From assembly GCF_004353905.1 (NCBI RefSeq), contig NZ_SMOD01000011.1, positions 186,001 through 250,000 of the forward strand: DNA of 64,000 bases, given 5' to 3'. This DNA comes from Paraburkholderia guartelaensis. GTDB lineage: Bacteria; Pseudomonadota; Gammaproteobacteria; Burkholderiales; Burkholderiaceae. Position numbers and translations under genes: made by a program. Below the pieces are notes generated by a model, which worked only from the letters and a program-made list of their open reading frames with translations, did not search any database and was not told the DNA's origin. The first letter of the stretch is position 1; each line of letters begins with the position of its first letter. Of the stretch, positions 1 to 8,041 are shown one piece after another.

Positions 1-1397
1 TCTACGACAAATTGTGGGACACGCATGTGGTCCACACGGAAGACGATGGCACGACGATTCTCTACATCGACCGTCATCTGTTGCACGAAGTCACCAGTCC
101 GCAGGCTTTCGAAGGCCTGAAGATGCACGAGCGCCCGGTGTGGCGCATCAGCGCGAACCTGGCCGTTTCCGACCACAACGTGCCGACCACGGACCGCAGC
201 CACGGCATTGCCGACCCGGTCTCGAAGCTGCAGGTGGACACGCTCGATTCGAACTGCGATTCCTTCGGCATCACGCAGTTCAAGATGGCCGACCAGCGCC
301 AGGGCATCGTGCACATCGTCGGTCCGGAACAGGGCGCGACGCTGCCCGGCATGACCATCGTCTGCGGCGACTCGCACACGTCCACGCACGGCGCGTTCGG
401 TGCGCTCGCGCACGGCATCGGCACGTCTGAAGTCGAGCACGTGCTGGCCACGCAAACGCTGCTGCAAAAGAAGAGCAAGAACATGCTCGTGAAGGTCGAG
501 GGCCAACTGCCGCGCGGCTGCACCGCGAAGGACATCGTGCTCGCCATCATCGGCAAGATCGGCACGGCAGGCGGCACGGGCTACGCCATGGAGTTCGGCG
601 GCTCGATGATCCGCAGCCTCACGATGGAAGGCCGCATGACCGTGTGCAACATGGCGATCGAAGGCGGCGCGCGCGCCGGCATGGTCGCCGTGGACGACAC
701 CACGATCGAATATCTCAAGGGCCGTCCGTACTCGCCGCAAGGCGCGGAGTGGGATCAGGCCGTCGAATACTGGAAGAACTTCCGCACTGACGAAGGCGCG
801 CACTTCGACCGCGTGGTCGAACTGAGCGCGGCCGACATCGTGCCGCAGGTCACGTGGGGCACGTCGCCGGAAATGGTCACGTCAGTCGACAGCCGTGTGC
901 CGGATCCCGAGCGTGAGAAGGACCCGGTCAAGCGCGACGCGATGGAACGCGCGCTGCAGTACATGGCGCTCGAACCGAATACGCCGATCGAGTCGATCAA
1001 GCCGGACAAGATTTTCATCGGTTCGTGCACGAATGCGCGCATCGAAGACCTGCGCTCCGCCGCTTACGTCGTGAAGAAGCTCGGCCGCCGCGTGGCGCCG
1101 AATATCCGCCTCGCGATGGTCGTACCGGGCTCGGGTCTCGTGAAGGCGCAAGCCGAGCGCGAAGGCCTCGACAAGGTGTTCACCGAAGCCGGCTTCGAAT
1201 GGCGCGAGCCGGGCTGCTCGATGTGTCTCGCGATGAACGCCGACCGGCTGGAGCCGGGCGAGCGCTGCGCGTCGACCTCGAACCGCAACTTCGAAGGCCG
1301 TCAGGGCGCGGGCGGCCGCACGCACCTCGTGAGCCCGGCCATGGCAGCCGCCGCGGCAATCGAAGGCCATTTCGTCGACATTCGCAAGCTGGGCTGA
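1..1397 (+). CDS. leuC: 3-isopropylmalate dehydratase large subunit, 5'-truncated by the window edge
   Basis: LeuC pairs with LeuD to isomerise 2-isopropylmalate to 3-isopropylmalate in leucine synthesis, using a cytosolic [4Fe-4S] aconitase-type enzyme. The frame is already open at base 3 (Y-D-K-L-W-D-T-H), so the true start lies a few codons to the left of the window; family proteins are about 469 residues and about 464 are visible. Aconitase-family signatures are present: GDSHTSTHGAFGALAHGIGTS, IGSCTNARIEDL with the first cluster cysteine, and GCSMCLAMN with the other two. The stop is 18 bases before leuD, so the two subunits are co-transcribed. The protein looks intact. Confidence 0.98.
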   Translation, partial: YDKLWDTHVVHTEDDGTTILYIDRHLLHEVTSPQAFEGLKMHERPVWRISANLAVSDHNVPTTDRSHGIADPVSKLQVDTLDSNCDSFGITQFKMADQRQGIVHIVGPEQGATLPGMTIVCGDSHTSTHGAFGALAHGIGTSEVEHVLATQTLLQKKSKNMLVKVEGQLPRGCTAKDIVLAIIGKIGTAGGTGYAMEFGGSMIRSLTMEGRMTVCNMAIEGGARAGMVAVDDTTIEYLKGRPYSPQGAEWDQAVEYWKNFRTDEGAHFDRVVELSAADIVPQVTWGTSPEMVTSVDSRVPDPEREKDPVKRDAMERALQYMALEPNTPIESIKPDKIFIGSCTNARIEDLRSAAYVVKKLGRRVAPNIRLAMVVPGSGLVKAQAEREGLDKVFTEAGFEWREPGCSMCLAMNADRLEPGERCASTSNRNFEGRQGAGGRTHLVSPAMAAAAAIEGHFVDIRKLG

Positions 1398-1415
1398 GCT
1401 GAGGCTACACGGATC

Positions 1416-2066
1416 ATGGAAAAATTCATCGTACACACCGGCGTCGTGGCGCCGCTCGATCGCGAGAATGTCGATACCGACGCGATCATTCCCAAGCAGT
1501 TCCTCAAGTCGATCAAGCGCACCGGCTTCGGCCCGAATGCCTTCGACGAATGGCGTTACCTCGACCACGGCGAGCCGGGCCAGGACAACTCGAAGCGTCC
1601 GCTGAACCCGGACTTCGTGCTGAACCAGCCGCGTTATCAGGGCGCCTCGGTGCTGCTCACGCGCAAGAACTTCGGCTGCGGCAGTTCGCGCGAGCACGCG
1701 CCTTGGGCACTCGACCAGTACGGCTTCCGCGCGATCATCGCGCCGAGCTTCGCGGACATTTTCTATAACAACTGCTTCAAGAACGGCCTGCTGCCGATCG
1801 TGCTTTCCGAAGCGGATGTGGATCACCTGTTCAACGAGACGTACGCGTTCAACGGCTTCCAGGTCACGATCGATCTGGACAAGCAGGTCGTGCGCAAGAC
1901 GGACGGCTCGAAGGAATATCCGTTCGAAGTGGCCGCGTTCCGCCGCTACTGTCTCCTGAACGGCTTCGACGACATCGGCCTCACGCTGCGTCACGCCGAC
2001 AAGATCCGCCAGTACGAAGCCGAGCGCCTCGCGCGCCAGCCGTGGCTGAACAACCGCGTGCTCTGA
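1416..2066 (+). CDS. leuD: 3-isopropylmalate dehydratase small subunit
   Basis: This is the swivel-domain partner of LeuC in the isopropylmalate isomerase. The 216-residue length is normal for the beta/gamma-proteobacterial LeuD. Recognisable segments are the N-terminal T-G-V-V-A-P-L-D-R-E-N-V-D-T-D-A-I-I-P-K-Q-F and the loop NFGCGSSREHAPWAL that contacts substrate. It follows leuC by 18 bases and precedes leuB by 44 bases, giving a leuCDB operon. In some Burkholderia a small entericidin-like gene sits between leuC and leuD; the gap here is too short to hold one. Confidence 0.98.
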   Translation: MEKFIVHTGVVAPLDRENVDTDAIIPKQFLKSIKRTGFGPNAFDEWRYLDHGEPGQDNSKRPLNPDFVLNQPRYQGASVLLTRKNFGCGSSREHAPWALDQYGFRAIIAPSFADIFYNNCFKNGLLPIVLSEADVDHLFNETYAFNGFQVTIDLDKQVVRKTDGSKEYPFEVAAFRRYCLLNGFDDIGLTLRHADKIRQYEAERLARQPWLNNRVL

Positions 2067-2110
2067 TACCTGCACATACGCACATTGAACAAACAGCGAG
2101 GAATCACAGG

Positions 2111-3178
2111 ATGAAGATTGCAGTGCTGCCGGGCGACGGCATCGGTCCCGAGATCGTCAAGGAAGCCGTGAAGGTGCTCAACGCACTCGGCGAAAAGTTC
2201 GAGCTGGAAGAGGCGCCGGTTGGTGGCGCGGGCTACGAGGCTAGCGGCCATCCGCTGCCCGAGGCAACGCTCGCGCTGGCGAAGTCGGCCGACGCGATCC
2301 TGTTCGGCGCCGTGGGCGACTGGAAGTACGACAAGCTCGAGCGCGCGCTGCGTCCCGAGCAGGCTATTCTCGGCCTGCGCAAGCATCTGGAACTGTTCGC
2401 GAATTTCCGTCCGGCGATCTGCTATCCGCAACTCACGGGTGCGTCGTCGCTGAAGCCGGAAATCGTTTCGGGCCTCGACATCCTGATCGTGCGCGAACTG
2501 AACGGTGACATCTACTTCGGTCAGCCGCGCGGTACGCGCGAAGCGCCGGACGGCAACTTCAAGGGCGCGCGCGAAGGCTTCGACACGATGCGCTATGCGG
2601 AGCCCGAAGTGCGCCGCATCGCTCACGTGGCGTTCCAGGCCGCGCAAAAGCGCCAGAAGAAGCTCACTTCTGTCGACAAGGCCAACGTGCTCGAAACGTC
2701 GCAGTTCTGGAAGGACATCATGATCGATGTCTCGAAGGAATATCCGGATGTCGAGCTGTCGCACATGTATGTCGACAACGCGGCCATGCAACTCGTGAAG
2801 GCGCCGAAGGCGTTCGACGTGGTGGTGACCGGCAACATGTTCGGCGACATTCTCTCGGACGAAGCCGCGATGCTCACGGGCTCGATCGGCATGCTGCCCT
2901 CGGCCTCGCTCGACAAGAACAACAAGGGTCTGTATGAGCCGTCGCACGGTTCAGCGCCGGATATCGCGGGCAAGGGCATCGCCAACCCGCTCGCCACGAT
3001 CCTCTCGGCGGCCATGATGCTGCGCTATTCGCTGGGCCGCCCGGAACAGGCGGACCGCATCGAGAGCGCGGTGAAGAAGGTGCTGGAACAAGGCTATCGC
3101 ACCGCCGATATCATCACGCCGGACTGCAAGCAGGTCGGCACGGTGGCAATGGGCGATGCGGTGATCGCAGCGCTGTAA
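2111..3178 (+). CDS. leuB: 3-isopropylmalate dehydrogenase
   Basis: LeuB oxidatively decarboxylates 3-isopropylmalate with NAD+ to 2-ketoisocaproate, the third step of leucine synthesis. The start ATG at 2111 has an upstream GAGGAA and gives the family N-terminus MKIAVLPGDGIGPEIVKEAV. The isocitrate/isopropylmalate dehydrogenase signature N-M-F-G-D-I-L-S-D-E-A-A-M-L-T-G-S-I-G-M-L-P-S-A-S is present, along with the GLYEPSHGSAPDIAGKGIANP cofactor segment. At 355 residues it is full length. A rho-independent terminator follows 11 bases after the stop, which closes the leu operon and separates it from asd. Confidence 0.98.
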   Translation: MKIAVLPGDGIGPEIVKEAVKVLNALGEKFELEEAPVGGAGYEASGHPLPEATLALAKSADAILFGAVGDWKYDKLERALRPEQAILGLRKHLELFANFRPAICYPQLTGASSLKPEIVSGLDILIVRELNGDIYFGQPRGTREAPDGNFKGAREGFDTMRYAEPEVRRIAHVAFQAAQKRQKKLTSVDKANVLETSQFWKDIMIDVSKEYPDVELSHMYVDNAAMQLVKAPKAFDVVVTGNMFGDILSDEAAMLTGSIGMLPSASLDKNNKGLYEPSHGSAPDIAGKGIANPLATILSAAMMLRYSLGRPEQADRIESAVKKVLEQGYRTADIITPDCKQVGTVAMGDAVIAAL

Positions 3179-3189
3179 AGTCGCACGAA

Positions 3190-3219
3190 GGGCACGTCGT
3201 TTCAGGCGTGCCCTTTTTT
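3190..3219 (+). terminator. rho-independent terminator of leuCDB
   Basis: A 7-bp perfect stem (GGGCACG at 3190-3196 pairs with CGTGCCC at 3207-3213) is followed by six T (3214-3219). It lies just after the leuB stop and before the asd leader region, so asd should be transcribed from its own promoter. Confidence 0.85.
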
Positions 3220-3291
3220 GTTTCGCGCGCCAGAACGGGCGTCCAAATAGCGGAAAGTATGGTTTTTTCCGCGCAAATTAACTGTTTCGTG

Positions 3292-3297
3292 TATATT
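3292..3297 (+). promoter_or_regulatory. candidate -10 box of the asd leader transcript
   Basis: TATATT at 3292-3297 is a good sigma-70 -10 match in an AT-rich stretch, rare in this genome. If used, the usual spacing puts +1 at 3304, exactly the A of the ATG of the small leader frame, so the leader peptide would be made from a leaderless mRNA. No good -35 is visible at 16-18 bases upstream, so this is tentative. Confidence 0.4.
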
Positions 3298-3303
3298 GCT
3301 TCG

Positions 3304-3420
3304 ATGGCGAAGATCTCCCAGATCACGACTGTTACGAACATCCACGGCATGAAAGCCCGTGCGATTTCGCTCGCCATCACCACGAAAACGACGATTATCA
3401 AAACGATCACCATTCGTTGA
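3304..3420 (+). CDS. putative Thr/Ile-rich leader peptide upstream of asd
   Basis: This is a 38-codon frame (M-A-K-I-S-Q-I-T-T-V-T... ending T-I-T-I-R) lying between the leuB terminator and asd. Nine residues are Thr and nine are Ile; in the last 14 codons 11 are Thr or Ile. That composition matches ThrL-type attenuation leaders of enteric bacteria, and Asd supplies the pathway to threonine and isoleucine, so an amino-acid-sensing leader is the natural reading. No Shine-Dalgarno is visible before ATG 3304 or the in-frame ATG 3349; a -10 box placed 6 bases before 3304 would allow leaderless translation. No homologue is known to me and its function is inferred from composition and position only. 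Confidence 0.55.
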   Translation: MAKISQITTVTNIHGMKARAISLAITTKTTIIKTITIR

Positions 3421-3441
3421 TCGCTCGTCGTGCCCGCTCAT

Positions 3442-3481
3442 CTTCCCCGCGCGGCCACGCCGGGCGAGCGAAGCGGGGAAG
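3442..3481 (+). promoter_or_regulatory. hairpin between the Thr/Ile leader and asd
   Basis: CTTCCCCGC (3442-3450) pairs perfectly with GCGGGGAAG (3473-3481), a 9-bp stem 21 bases after the leader stop and 21 bases before the asd ATG. There is no T-run after it, so it is not a textbook intrinsic terminator. Two other pairings cross it (3368-3375 or 3422-3427 with 3463-3470), so the RNA can adopt exclusive folds, as expected of an attenuator. Confidence 0.5.
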
Positions 3482-3502
3482 TGTCCATCTCAAGGGTTAG
3501 TC

Positions 3503-4624
3503 ATGAACGTAGGTCTCGTAGGTTGGCGCGGCATGGTCGGCAGCGTGCTGATGCAGCGCATGCAGGAAGAACGTGATTTCGACCTGATCGAACCGGTGTT
3601 TTTCAGCACCAGCAACGCAGGCGGCGCAGCTCCGTCGTTCGCCAAAAACGAGACAAAGCTCAAGGACGCGAACAGCGTCGACGAGCTCAAGAAGTGCGAC
3701 ATCATCATCACCTGCCAGGGCGGCGACTACACCAACGAGGTGTATCCGAAGCTGCGCGCGGCAGGCTGGAACGGCTACTGGATCGACGCGGCCTCGGCGC
3801 TGCGCATGAAGGACGACGCGGTCATCATCCTCGACCCGGTCAACCTCGACGTCATCAAGGATGCGCTCGTCAAGGGTCAGAAGGATTTCGTCGGCGGCAA
3901 CTGCACGGTCAGCCTCATGCTGATGGCGCTGGGCGGCCTGTTCCGCGAGAACCTCGTCGACTGGATGACGGCCATGACGTACCAGGCCGCTTCGGGCGCG
4001 GGCGCGCAGAACATGCGCGAACTGCTCTCGCAGATGGGCGCGCTCAACGCTTCGGTCGCGAGCGATCTGGCGAATCCGTCGTCGGCGATCCTCGACATCG
4101 ACCGCAAGGTGCTGGCCACCATGAACAGCGACGCGATGCCGACCGAACACTTCGGCGTGCCGCTCGCGGGCTCGCTGATTCCGTGGATCGACAAGGATCT
4201 CGGCAACGGCATGTCGAAGGAAGAATGGAAGGGCGGCGCGGAAACCAACAAGATTCTCGGCAAGCCGGCCATGGGCCAGCCGGGCTCGATTCCGGTCGAC
4301 GGCCTGTGCGTGCGTATCGGCGCGATGCGCTGCCACTCGCAGGCGCTCACGATCAAGCTGAAGAAAGACGTGCCGCTCGACGAGATCGACGGCATCCTTG
4401 CGTCGGCCAACGACTGGGTCAAGGTCGTCCCGAACCAGCGCGAGGCTTCGATGCGCGATCTGTCGCCGGCCGTGGTCACGGGCACGCTGTCGGTGCCGGT
4501 GGGCCGTCTGCGCAAGCTGGCGATGGGCGGCGAGTATCTTTCGGCCTTCACGGTGGGCGATCAGCTCCTGTGGGGTGCGGCTGAACCGCTGCGCCGCATG
4601 TTGCGCATTCTGCTCGACAAGTGA
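3503..4624 (+). CDS. asd: aspartate-semialdehyde dehydrogenase
   Basis: Asd reduces aspartyl-4-phosphate to aspartate semialdehyde with NADPH, the branch point for lysine/diaminopimelate, threonine, isoleucine and methionine. The start at 3503 is preceded by AAGGGT and yields MNVGLVGWRGMVGSVLMQRM, the usual N-terminus with the NADP-binding G-W-R-G-M-V-G. The catalytic cysteine lies in GGNCTVSLMLMALGGL and the active-site H in RIGAMRCHSQALTIKLK. The protein is 373 residues, the normal length for the gamma/beta-proteobacterial form. A longer in-frame extension to 3359 overlaps the leader and is not credible. Regulation is probably through the Thr/Ile leader upstream. Confidence 0.97.
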   Translation: MNVGLVGWRGMVGSVLMQRMQEERDFDLIEPVFFSTSNAGGAAPSFAKNETKLKDANSVDELKKCDIIITCQGGDYTNEVYPKLRAAGWNGYWIDAASALRMKDDAVIILDPVNLDVIKDALVKGQKDFVGGNCTVSLMLMALGGLFRENLVDWMTAMTYQAASGAGAQNMRELLSQMGALNASVASDLANPSSAILDIDRKVLATMNSDAMPTEHFGVPLAGSLIPWIDKDLGNGMSKEEWKGGAETNKILGKPAMGQPGSIPVDGLCVRIGAMRCHSQALTIKLKKDVPLDEIDGILASANDWVKVVPNQREASMRDLSPAVVTGTLSVPVGRLRKLAMGGEYLSAFTVGDQLLWGAAEPLRRMLRILLDK

Positions 4625-4665
4625 ATGAATTAAACTACGCGGCTAATGACGCGTAGACAGGGTGA

Positions 4666-4696
4666 AAAGCGCCGCGCCAGTCGCGGCGCTTTTTTT
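4666..4696 (+). terminator. rho-independent terminator after asd
   Basis: An 11-bp perfect stem (4666-4676 with 4682-4692, core GCGCCGCG) with a 5-base loop runs into a T-tract to 4696. It ends the asd transcript. The frame of the next gene is open through it, which rules out the upstream starts possible for fimV. Confidence 0.9.
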
Positions 4697-4790
4697 ATTG
4701 CATGCTTTTTATTGCATGCATCGATGCAATCGCCCCGAAGCACACACCTATTTGATCGACAGCCGCAAGAGCGGTATGCCAGGGCAACTG

Positions 4791-7124
4791 ATGATCGTTC
4801 GATTTGATTCTGTTTCCGCCGCGCCTCGCGCGAAGCGCGCCCAAGGGCGGCGCGCCATCCGCGCCACTGTGGCGGCGGCGAGTTTCCTGTTCTGCGGCCT
4901 CGCCGCTGCGCAGGGCGGCGCGAGTGCGACGCAAGGTGCCGCAGGTGCCAGCGCTCCCAGTGCTGCGTCGGCTGCCGCGGCTGCGGTGAGCATCGCGGGG
5001 CAATACACGGTTCGTCCCGGCCAGTCGTTGCACGACGTGGCCGTCGACCTTACGCAGTCGCACGACAAGACCACGCTCGCGCGCATGAGCCAGGCGATCT
5101 TCGATGCGAACCCCAATGCGTTCATCAAGCAGGATCCCAGCCGCATGCGCGTGGGTGCCACGCTGAACGTGCCGGCTACGCCGGACGTTTCTAGTGCGGC
5201 GGAGGGCATGACGGCGGCATCGGGTGGGGCGGCTGCGGCTTCGTCTGCCGCCAGCACACCCGCCACGGCGGCGACCGCGCCTGCTGCACCTGCCAGCACA
5301 CCGGCCGCTGCTTCGAGCGCTGCTGCCCAGGCTGTAGCGGCTGCATCGTCGGCTGCTGCCGCCGCAACGGGTGGCGCGAGTTCAGCCAGCGCTGCCGCGC
5401 CGACAGCGGGCGCTGCCTCGGCAGTCGCAGCGAGCGGCCCCGAAGCGGCCGCGCAAGGCGCTTCTGGCGCCGCAGCGGTGGGCGCTAGCGCCGCAGCGCC
5501 GGCGTCGGCGGCCAGCGATTCGCACGTGTGGAGCGGTTCGATCCAGCAGGCCCCGGCCAGCGGCGCATCGGCACAAGGCGCGAAGGCGCCCGTGACGGTC
5601 TCCAGCCTGCAGCAGCTCCTCGCATTGAAGAACCGCGTGCTGATGGCGTTGCAGCAGCACGGCATCGGCAAGCCCGCGCAGACGGCGGGCGGCGCGTCCG
5701 CAGGTGCGCCTGCTGCGCAAGGCGGCGCGCCTGTGCAGAACGGCGCGGCAAACGCCAGCCCGGCTGGCGGTCAACCGGAAGTCTCGCCGATCGCCATGGG
5801 TGCCGTGGCGGCGATCGTCGTTGTGCTGCTGGCGTTGTTTGTGCGCCTGCTTACGCGCAAACGCAAGAAACCGGCTGAGCAGGCTCCTGAGGTCTCGCCC
5901 GAAGCGCACGAGCCGACGCCGTCTGCATCGGCTGCCGCCGCCGTTGCCGCCACGCCTGTGGCCGAAGAGCCGCCGGTATTGCATGAGCCGATTTCGCACG
6001 CCGGGGATAAACCGGGCGTGAACGAAGTCGCGCCTCTCGAGGAAGCGGAGTTTGTGCCGCCGGTTGCGCCGGCTGAACCCGCTGCGGACGAAGTCGCGAT
6101 CACGCCGGTGCCCACGCCGGCCGTCTCTTCCGCGCCGCTCGAACACGACGAAGCGCTGCCGCCGACGCTCACCGACACGCTGCACCCGGGTACCCCGCAA
6201 GCGCCTTCGGGTACCCAGGAGGCTCACGCGGCACACGAACTGCCGCACGGCGTCGAACCGGGCGAACCGCAGACGCTTGCTGACGCGACCGAAGCCGCCA
6301 GCCTCGCCGCCGCGGCGGAACTCGGCGCGGATGCGCTGCCGCCAGAAAGTCTCGGTGCGCCGCGTACAGCCGAAGACGCCGAAGCGCTTGCGCGCACGCT
6401 GGAGGAACCGGCGCACGCCCAAAAGCCCGCTACGCCCGATATCGCGCTCGACTTCGGCGACGGCGCACCGCAAGCCGCGCAACCGCAGCAAGCTGCGCAA
6501 GCATCGCAGGCTGAACCGCCCGTCGCGCAGACGCCGCCCATCACCGAAGCCTTCGAGCGCCCGCCGGCGCCGCTTACCGCACCTGAAATTCCGTCAGTAC
6601 CCGCAGTCACCGCAGAAGACATGAGCTACGCCGAAGTCCCGATCGCGTTCCCGCAAGATGCAGTAGACGCGCTGGGCGGCCTCGACCTGCCCCTGCCGCC
6701 GCGCATCGGGGAGCCGGTCATGCCCACGGCACCGCTCTCGACCGAACCGGCCGCCACGCCCGAAGCGTCGGCGCGTCTTGCGTCGCCGTTCTTCGAGCCG
6801 CCTCCGCCGCTGGCGGGCCAGGCCATCGAGGCGGGTACGGCGGGCGCAGGCGCGCTCGCGGGCCTCGGCGCGCCGCGCTTTGGCGCGCTCACGCTCGACT
6901 TCGACCTGAACCTGCCGCCCGATTCGGCCGAGCCGCTGCCGGTCTTCACGCCCGAGCAGCTCGCGCGCATCGCGCGCAACAAGCTCGACCTCGCGCACGA
7001 ATACATCGCGCTTGGCGACGTGTCCGGCGCCCGCTCGCTGATCAACGAAGTGATCGAGTCGAACGACCCCGCCACGCGCAGCGACGCGCAGGCGCTGCTG
7101 TCGACGCTCGCGCCGCTTTCGTGA
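4791..7124 (+). CDS. fimV: FimV-like LysM/TPR inner-membrane protein
   Basis: This is a FimV/HubP-type peptidoglycan-binding inner-membrane protein, a family that organises the cell pole and type IV pili. From the chosen start (ATG 4791, with AGGGCA upstream) it has a signal-like N-terminus ending near C-G-L-A-A-A-Q, a LysM domain at about residues 71-128 (Y-T-V-R-P-G-Q-S-L), a long Ala/Pro/Ser-rich linker, one membrane segment at about 336-355 (A-I-V-V-V-L-L-A-L-F), a long acidic Ala/Pro-rich cytoplasmic linker, and a C-terminal FimV motif at about 725-775 (A-R-N-K-L-D-L-A-H-E-Y-I-A-L-G-D). ATG 4776 is the other possible start. It precedes truA, the usual betaproteobacterial order. Confidence 0.85.
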   Translation: MIVRFDSVSAAPRAKRAQGRRAIRATVAAASFLFCGLAAAQGGASATQGAAGASAPSAASAAAAAVSIAGQYTVRPGQSLHDVAVDLTQSHDKTTLARMSQAIFDANPNAFIKQDPSRMRVGATLNVPATPDVSSAAEGMTAASGGAAAASSAASTPATAATAPAAPASTPAAASSAAAQAVAAASSAAAAATGGASSASAAAPTAGAASAVAASGPEAAAQGASGAAAVGASAAAPASAASDSHVWSGSIQQAPASGASAQGAKAPVTVSSLQQLLALKNRVLMALQQHGIGKPAQTAGGASAGAPAAQGGAPVQNGAANASPAGGQPEVSPIAMGAVAAIVVVLLALFVRLLTRKRKKPAEQAPEVSPEAHEPTPSASAAAAVAATPVAEEPPVLHEPISHAGDKPGVNEVAPLEEAEFVPPVAPAEPAADEVAITPVPTPAVSSAPLEHDEALPPTLTDTLHPGTPQAPSGTQEAHAAHELPHGVEPGEPQTLADATEAASLAAAAELGADALPPESLGAPRTAEDAEALARTLEEPAHAQKPATPDIALDFGDGAPQAAQPQQAAQASQAEPPVAQTPPITEAFERPPAPLTAPEIPSVPAVTAEDMSYAEVPIAFPQDAVDALGGLDLPLPPRIGEPVMPTAPLSTEPAATPEASARLASPFFEPPPPLAGQAIEAGTAGAGALAGLGAPRFGALTLDFDLNLPPDSAEPLPVFTPEQLARIARNKLDLAHEYIALGDVSGARSLINEVIESNDPATRSDAQALLSTLAPLS

Positions 7125-7140
7125 CGCTGCTGCAAGCCGT

Positions 7141-7956
7141 ATGCGTATCGCGCTAGGAATCCAGTACGACGGCGCCGCGTTCTGCGGCTGGCAGTCTCAG
7201 CCGCACGGCAAGACGGTGCAGGACGCGCTCGAGCGCGCACTGCGCGAGTTCGCCACCGTGCCGCTGTCCACCATCGTCGCAGGCCGCACCGACACGGGCG
7301 TGCACGGACTCGGCCAGGTGGTGCACTTCGACACCGACCTCGACCGCACGCCGTTTTCGTGGGTGCGCGGCACCAACGCGTTCCTGCTCTCCACGGTGGC
7401 CGTGCAGTGGGCGAAGCCGATGCCCGAGACGTTCCACGCGCGCTTCGCGGCGTTCGAACGCACCTACTACTACGTGCTCTACGTGAACCCCGTGCGCTCG
7501 CCGATGCTGGCGGCCCGCGCGGGCTGGATCCATACGCCGCTCGACGTCGATGCCATGCGCCAGGCGGCAGCGCACCTCATCGGCGAGCACGATTTTTCGT
7601 CGTTTCGCTCGTCGGAATGCCAGGCGAAGACGCCGGTCAAGCACCTGTACCAGATCGACATCCGGCCGCAGGGCGACTTCATCCACTTCCGCTTTCGCGC
7701 CAACGCGTTCCTGCACCACATGGTGCGCAACCTCATGGGTTGCCTCGTGGCGGTGGGGCGAGGGCGCTATCCGGCCGCGTGGATGGCCGAGGTGCTGGCG
7801 GGCCGAGACCGCACGGTGGCCGCGCCGACGTTCATGCCCGATGGCCTCTATCTCGCCCAGGTAGGCTATCCTGATGAGTTCGCAGTACCCGCTCCGCATA
7901 CCGCCAGCGTGCCGTGGAGCGTGATCTGGAGCGACGCGCCCGAAGGCCGTGCCTGA
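7141..7956 (+). CDS. truA: tRNA pseudouridine(38-40) synthase
   Basis: TruA isomerises uridines 38-40 of the tRNA anticodon stem to pseudouridine. The catalytic aspartate sits in A-G-R-T-D-T-G-V-H-G-L-G-Q-V. Other family segments are the N-terminal Q-Y-D-G-A-A-F-C-G-W-Q and the C-terminal NAFLHHMVRNLMGCL. At 271 residues the length is typical. It starts 16 bases after fimV and is followed by trpF after 85 bases, so it probably sits in a fimV-truA-trp transcript. No strong Shine-Dalgarno precedes the ATG. Confidence 0.97.
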   Translation: MRIALGIQYDGAAFCGWQSQPHGKTVQDALERALREFATVPLSTIVAGRTDTGVHGLGQVVHFDTDLDRTPFSWVRGTNAFLLSTVAVQWAKPMPETFHARFAAFERTYYYVLYVNPVRSPMLAARAGWIHTPLDVDAMRQAAAHLIGEHDFSSFRSSECQAKTPVKHLYQIDIRPQGDFIHFRFRANAFLHHMVRNLMGCLVAVGRGRYPAAWMAEVLAGRDRTVAAPTFMPDGLYLAQVGYPDEFAVPAPHTASVPWSVIWSDAPEGRA

Positions 7957-8041
7957 GGCTGCTCCGCGGATCGCACCAGCAATCACGGAGCGATTGAAGC
8001 ATCGGGATTGAATCATCGAGACCAACACCGCATCGAGAACC

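Noticed and set aside
3359..3502. Longer start for asd
   Set aside because: It would overlap the Thr/Ile leader and adds a basic low-quality segment; ATG 3503 gives the family N-terminus.
4698..4740. Repeated TTTTTATTGCATGC-like segments after the asd terminator
   Set aside because: The direct repeat is short and includes the terminator T-run; probably slippage, with no sign of an insertion element.
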